Assembly (NCBI GenBank): GCA_018971405.1 | Contig: JAGXAX010000015.1 | Span: forward strand, 1 to 13,399 | DNA from: Alphaproteobacteria bacterium | GTDB lineage: Bacteria; Pseudomonadota; Alphaproteobacteria; Micavibrionales; UBA2020 | DNA: 13,399 nt | Direction: 5' to 3' | Part shown: positions 12,581-13,399 of the stretch, piece after piece | Layout: every line of letters begins with the position of its first letter | Position numbering within the stretch: the first letter of the stretch is position 1 | Notes under the pieces: generated by a model | What the model saw: only the letters and a program-made list of their open reading frames with translations | The model's database searches: none | Told to the model about the DNA's origin: nothing | Translations under genes and position numbers: made by a program

Positions 12581-13399
12581 ATGAAAATTTCGTTCGAAAA
12601 AAAATCCGCCGGCAAGGCCGATGCCGTCGTTGTTTTTGCGGCCGAGGGCGGCAAGCTGGCGGGCGCGGCGCTGAAGCTGGATGAAAAGTCCAGAGGCGCG
12701 CTCAAACGGGCGATCAAGGCGGAAGGCTTTACCGGCGGCAAGGGAAAATTCCTGACAGTTGCGGGGCCGGAAGGCGTGGCGGCGGCGCATATCGTCGTCG
12801 CGGGGCTGGGCAAGCCGGCGGAACTGAAGGCGCGCGATTTCGAGGCGATCGGCAGCGGCCTGACCGCGGCGCTCAACGCCCGCAAGGCGGCTTCCGCGCA
12901 AGTGCTGTTCGACGATGAAAACTGCGATGCGCCGAAAGACATCGCCGCCGCGCATCTCGCCGAGGGCATGCTGCTCAACAGCTACCGCTTCGACAAATAC
13001 CTGACGCGCGAGCCGAAGGAGAAGAAGCCGACGCTGAAATCCGTAGAAGTTGTCCTCTCCGAAGCCGCCGCAGCGCGGAAGGATTTCGAACGCAAGCGCA
13101 AGGTGGCGGAAGCGGTCTTCTGGGCGCGCGATCTCGTCTCTGAAGTCGCGAACGTCCTTTATCCCGAAAGCTACGCCGACATCATCAAACGCGAACTCGC
13201 GCCTCTCGGCGTCGAAGTGAAAATCCTCGGCCGCAGGGAGATGCAGAAGCTCGGCATGAACGCGCTGGTCTCGGTCGGCCTCGGCAGCGTGAAGGAGGAA
13301 AAGCTCGTCACCATGCAGTGGCGCGGCGGGCCGAAGAACCAAAAGAACGTCGCCTTCGTCGGCAAGGGCGTGACGTTCGACAGCGGCGGCATTTCGCTC
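12581..13399 (+). CDS. pepA: Leucyl aminopeptidase PepA, N-terminal 273 residues (cut by window end)
   Basis: PepA (peptidase M17) is a cytosolic hexameric enzyme with two metal ions that removes N-terminal Leu and other residues from peptides; some homologues also bind DNA. The frame is open from ATG 12581 to the last base, giving 273 of an expected 480-500 residues. Residues 1 to about 165 are the variable N-terminal domain, with AHIVVAGLGKP and LAEGMLLNSYRFDKYLT. The start of the catalytic domain is clear: ARDLVSEVANVLYPESYAD, MQKLGMNALVSVGLGS and VGKGVTFDSGGISL at the edge. That last motif holds the metal-binding Lys (K262) and Asp (D267). The usual NxPxN segment reads SEVANVLYPE, slightly divergent. 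The remaining metal ligands and the catalytic Arg lie outside. It is divergent from lptF, an arrangement common in Proteobacteria. Confidence 0.95.
   Translation, partial: MKISFEKKSAGKADAVVVFAAEGGKLAGAALKLDEKSRGALKRAIKAEGFTGGKGKFLTVAGPEGVAAAHIVVAGLGKPAELKARDFEAIGSGLTAALNARKAASAQVLFDDENCDAPKDIAAAHLAEGMLLNSYRFDKYLTREPKEKKPTLKSVEVVLSEAAAARKDFERKRKVAEAVFWARDLVSEVANVLYPESYADIIKRELAPLGVEVKILGRREMQKLGMNALVSVGLGSVKEEKLVTMQWRGGPKNQKNVAFVGKGVTFDSGGISL

Noticed and set aside
1..13399. CRISPR arrays, tRNA or rRNA genes, transposases, phage or toxin-antitoxin genes
   Set aside because: Looked for on both strands; no regularly spaced repeats, RNA-gene signatures or mobile-element proteins were seen.

Overview
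The window looks like chromosomal DNA of a Gram-negative alphaproteobacterium. Coding DNA is GC-rich and its third codon positions are mostly G or C. Every recognisable gene is a housekeeping, envelope or motility gene. The divergent pepA / lptF-lptG arrangement and the BTLCP-type protease fit that class, but the order within it cannot be fixed from this sequence. No insertion sequences, phage genes, CRISPR array, tRNA or rRNA were seen.

Layout. Bases 2-169 hold the 3' end of an unrecognised plus-strand gene, followed by a small intrinsic terminator. From 346 to 3230, three minus-strand genes read (in transcription order) arginase-family enzyme, motA, motB; motA and motB encode the proton-driven flagellar stator. 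At 3375-4178 a plus-strand gene encodes an unrecognised six-helix membrane protein. It ends one base short of a convergent gene at 4180-5097.

That convergent gene is the most unusual one here. It joins an N-terminal MshEN domain (two 24-residue motifs with a 5-residue spacer, the known c-di-GMP-binding pattern) to one hydrophobic segment and a LapG-like (peptidase C93/BTLCP) cysteine protease. It could be a one-protein version of the LapD-LapG signalling pair, with cytoplasmic c-di-GMP sensing tied to a periplasmic adhesin-type protease.

An AT-rich spacer with overlapping divergent sigma70-like promoters separates this gene from hldE (5293-6771), a bifunctional enzyme for ADP-heptose and LPS core synthesis. 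Next comes an orphan GspE/PilB-type secretion or pilus ATPase (6867-8642), which also starts with an MshEN domain. So two predicted c-di-GMP receptors lie about 1.8 kb apart.

The right part is envelope lipid transport on the minus strand: lptF-lptG (LPS export permeases, 4-nt overlap), then mlaA-mlaC (phospholipid retrograde transport) behind their own promoter. Divergent from lptF is the start of pepA (leucyl aminopeptidase), cut by the window end. The lptF promoter sits so close to its ATG that the transcript should be almost leaderless. Together the window combines LPS synthesis and export, outer-membrane lipid asymmetry, flagellar stators and two likely c-di-GMP-responsive surface machines.
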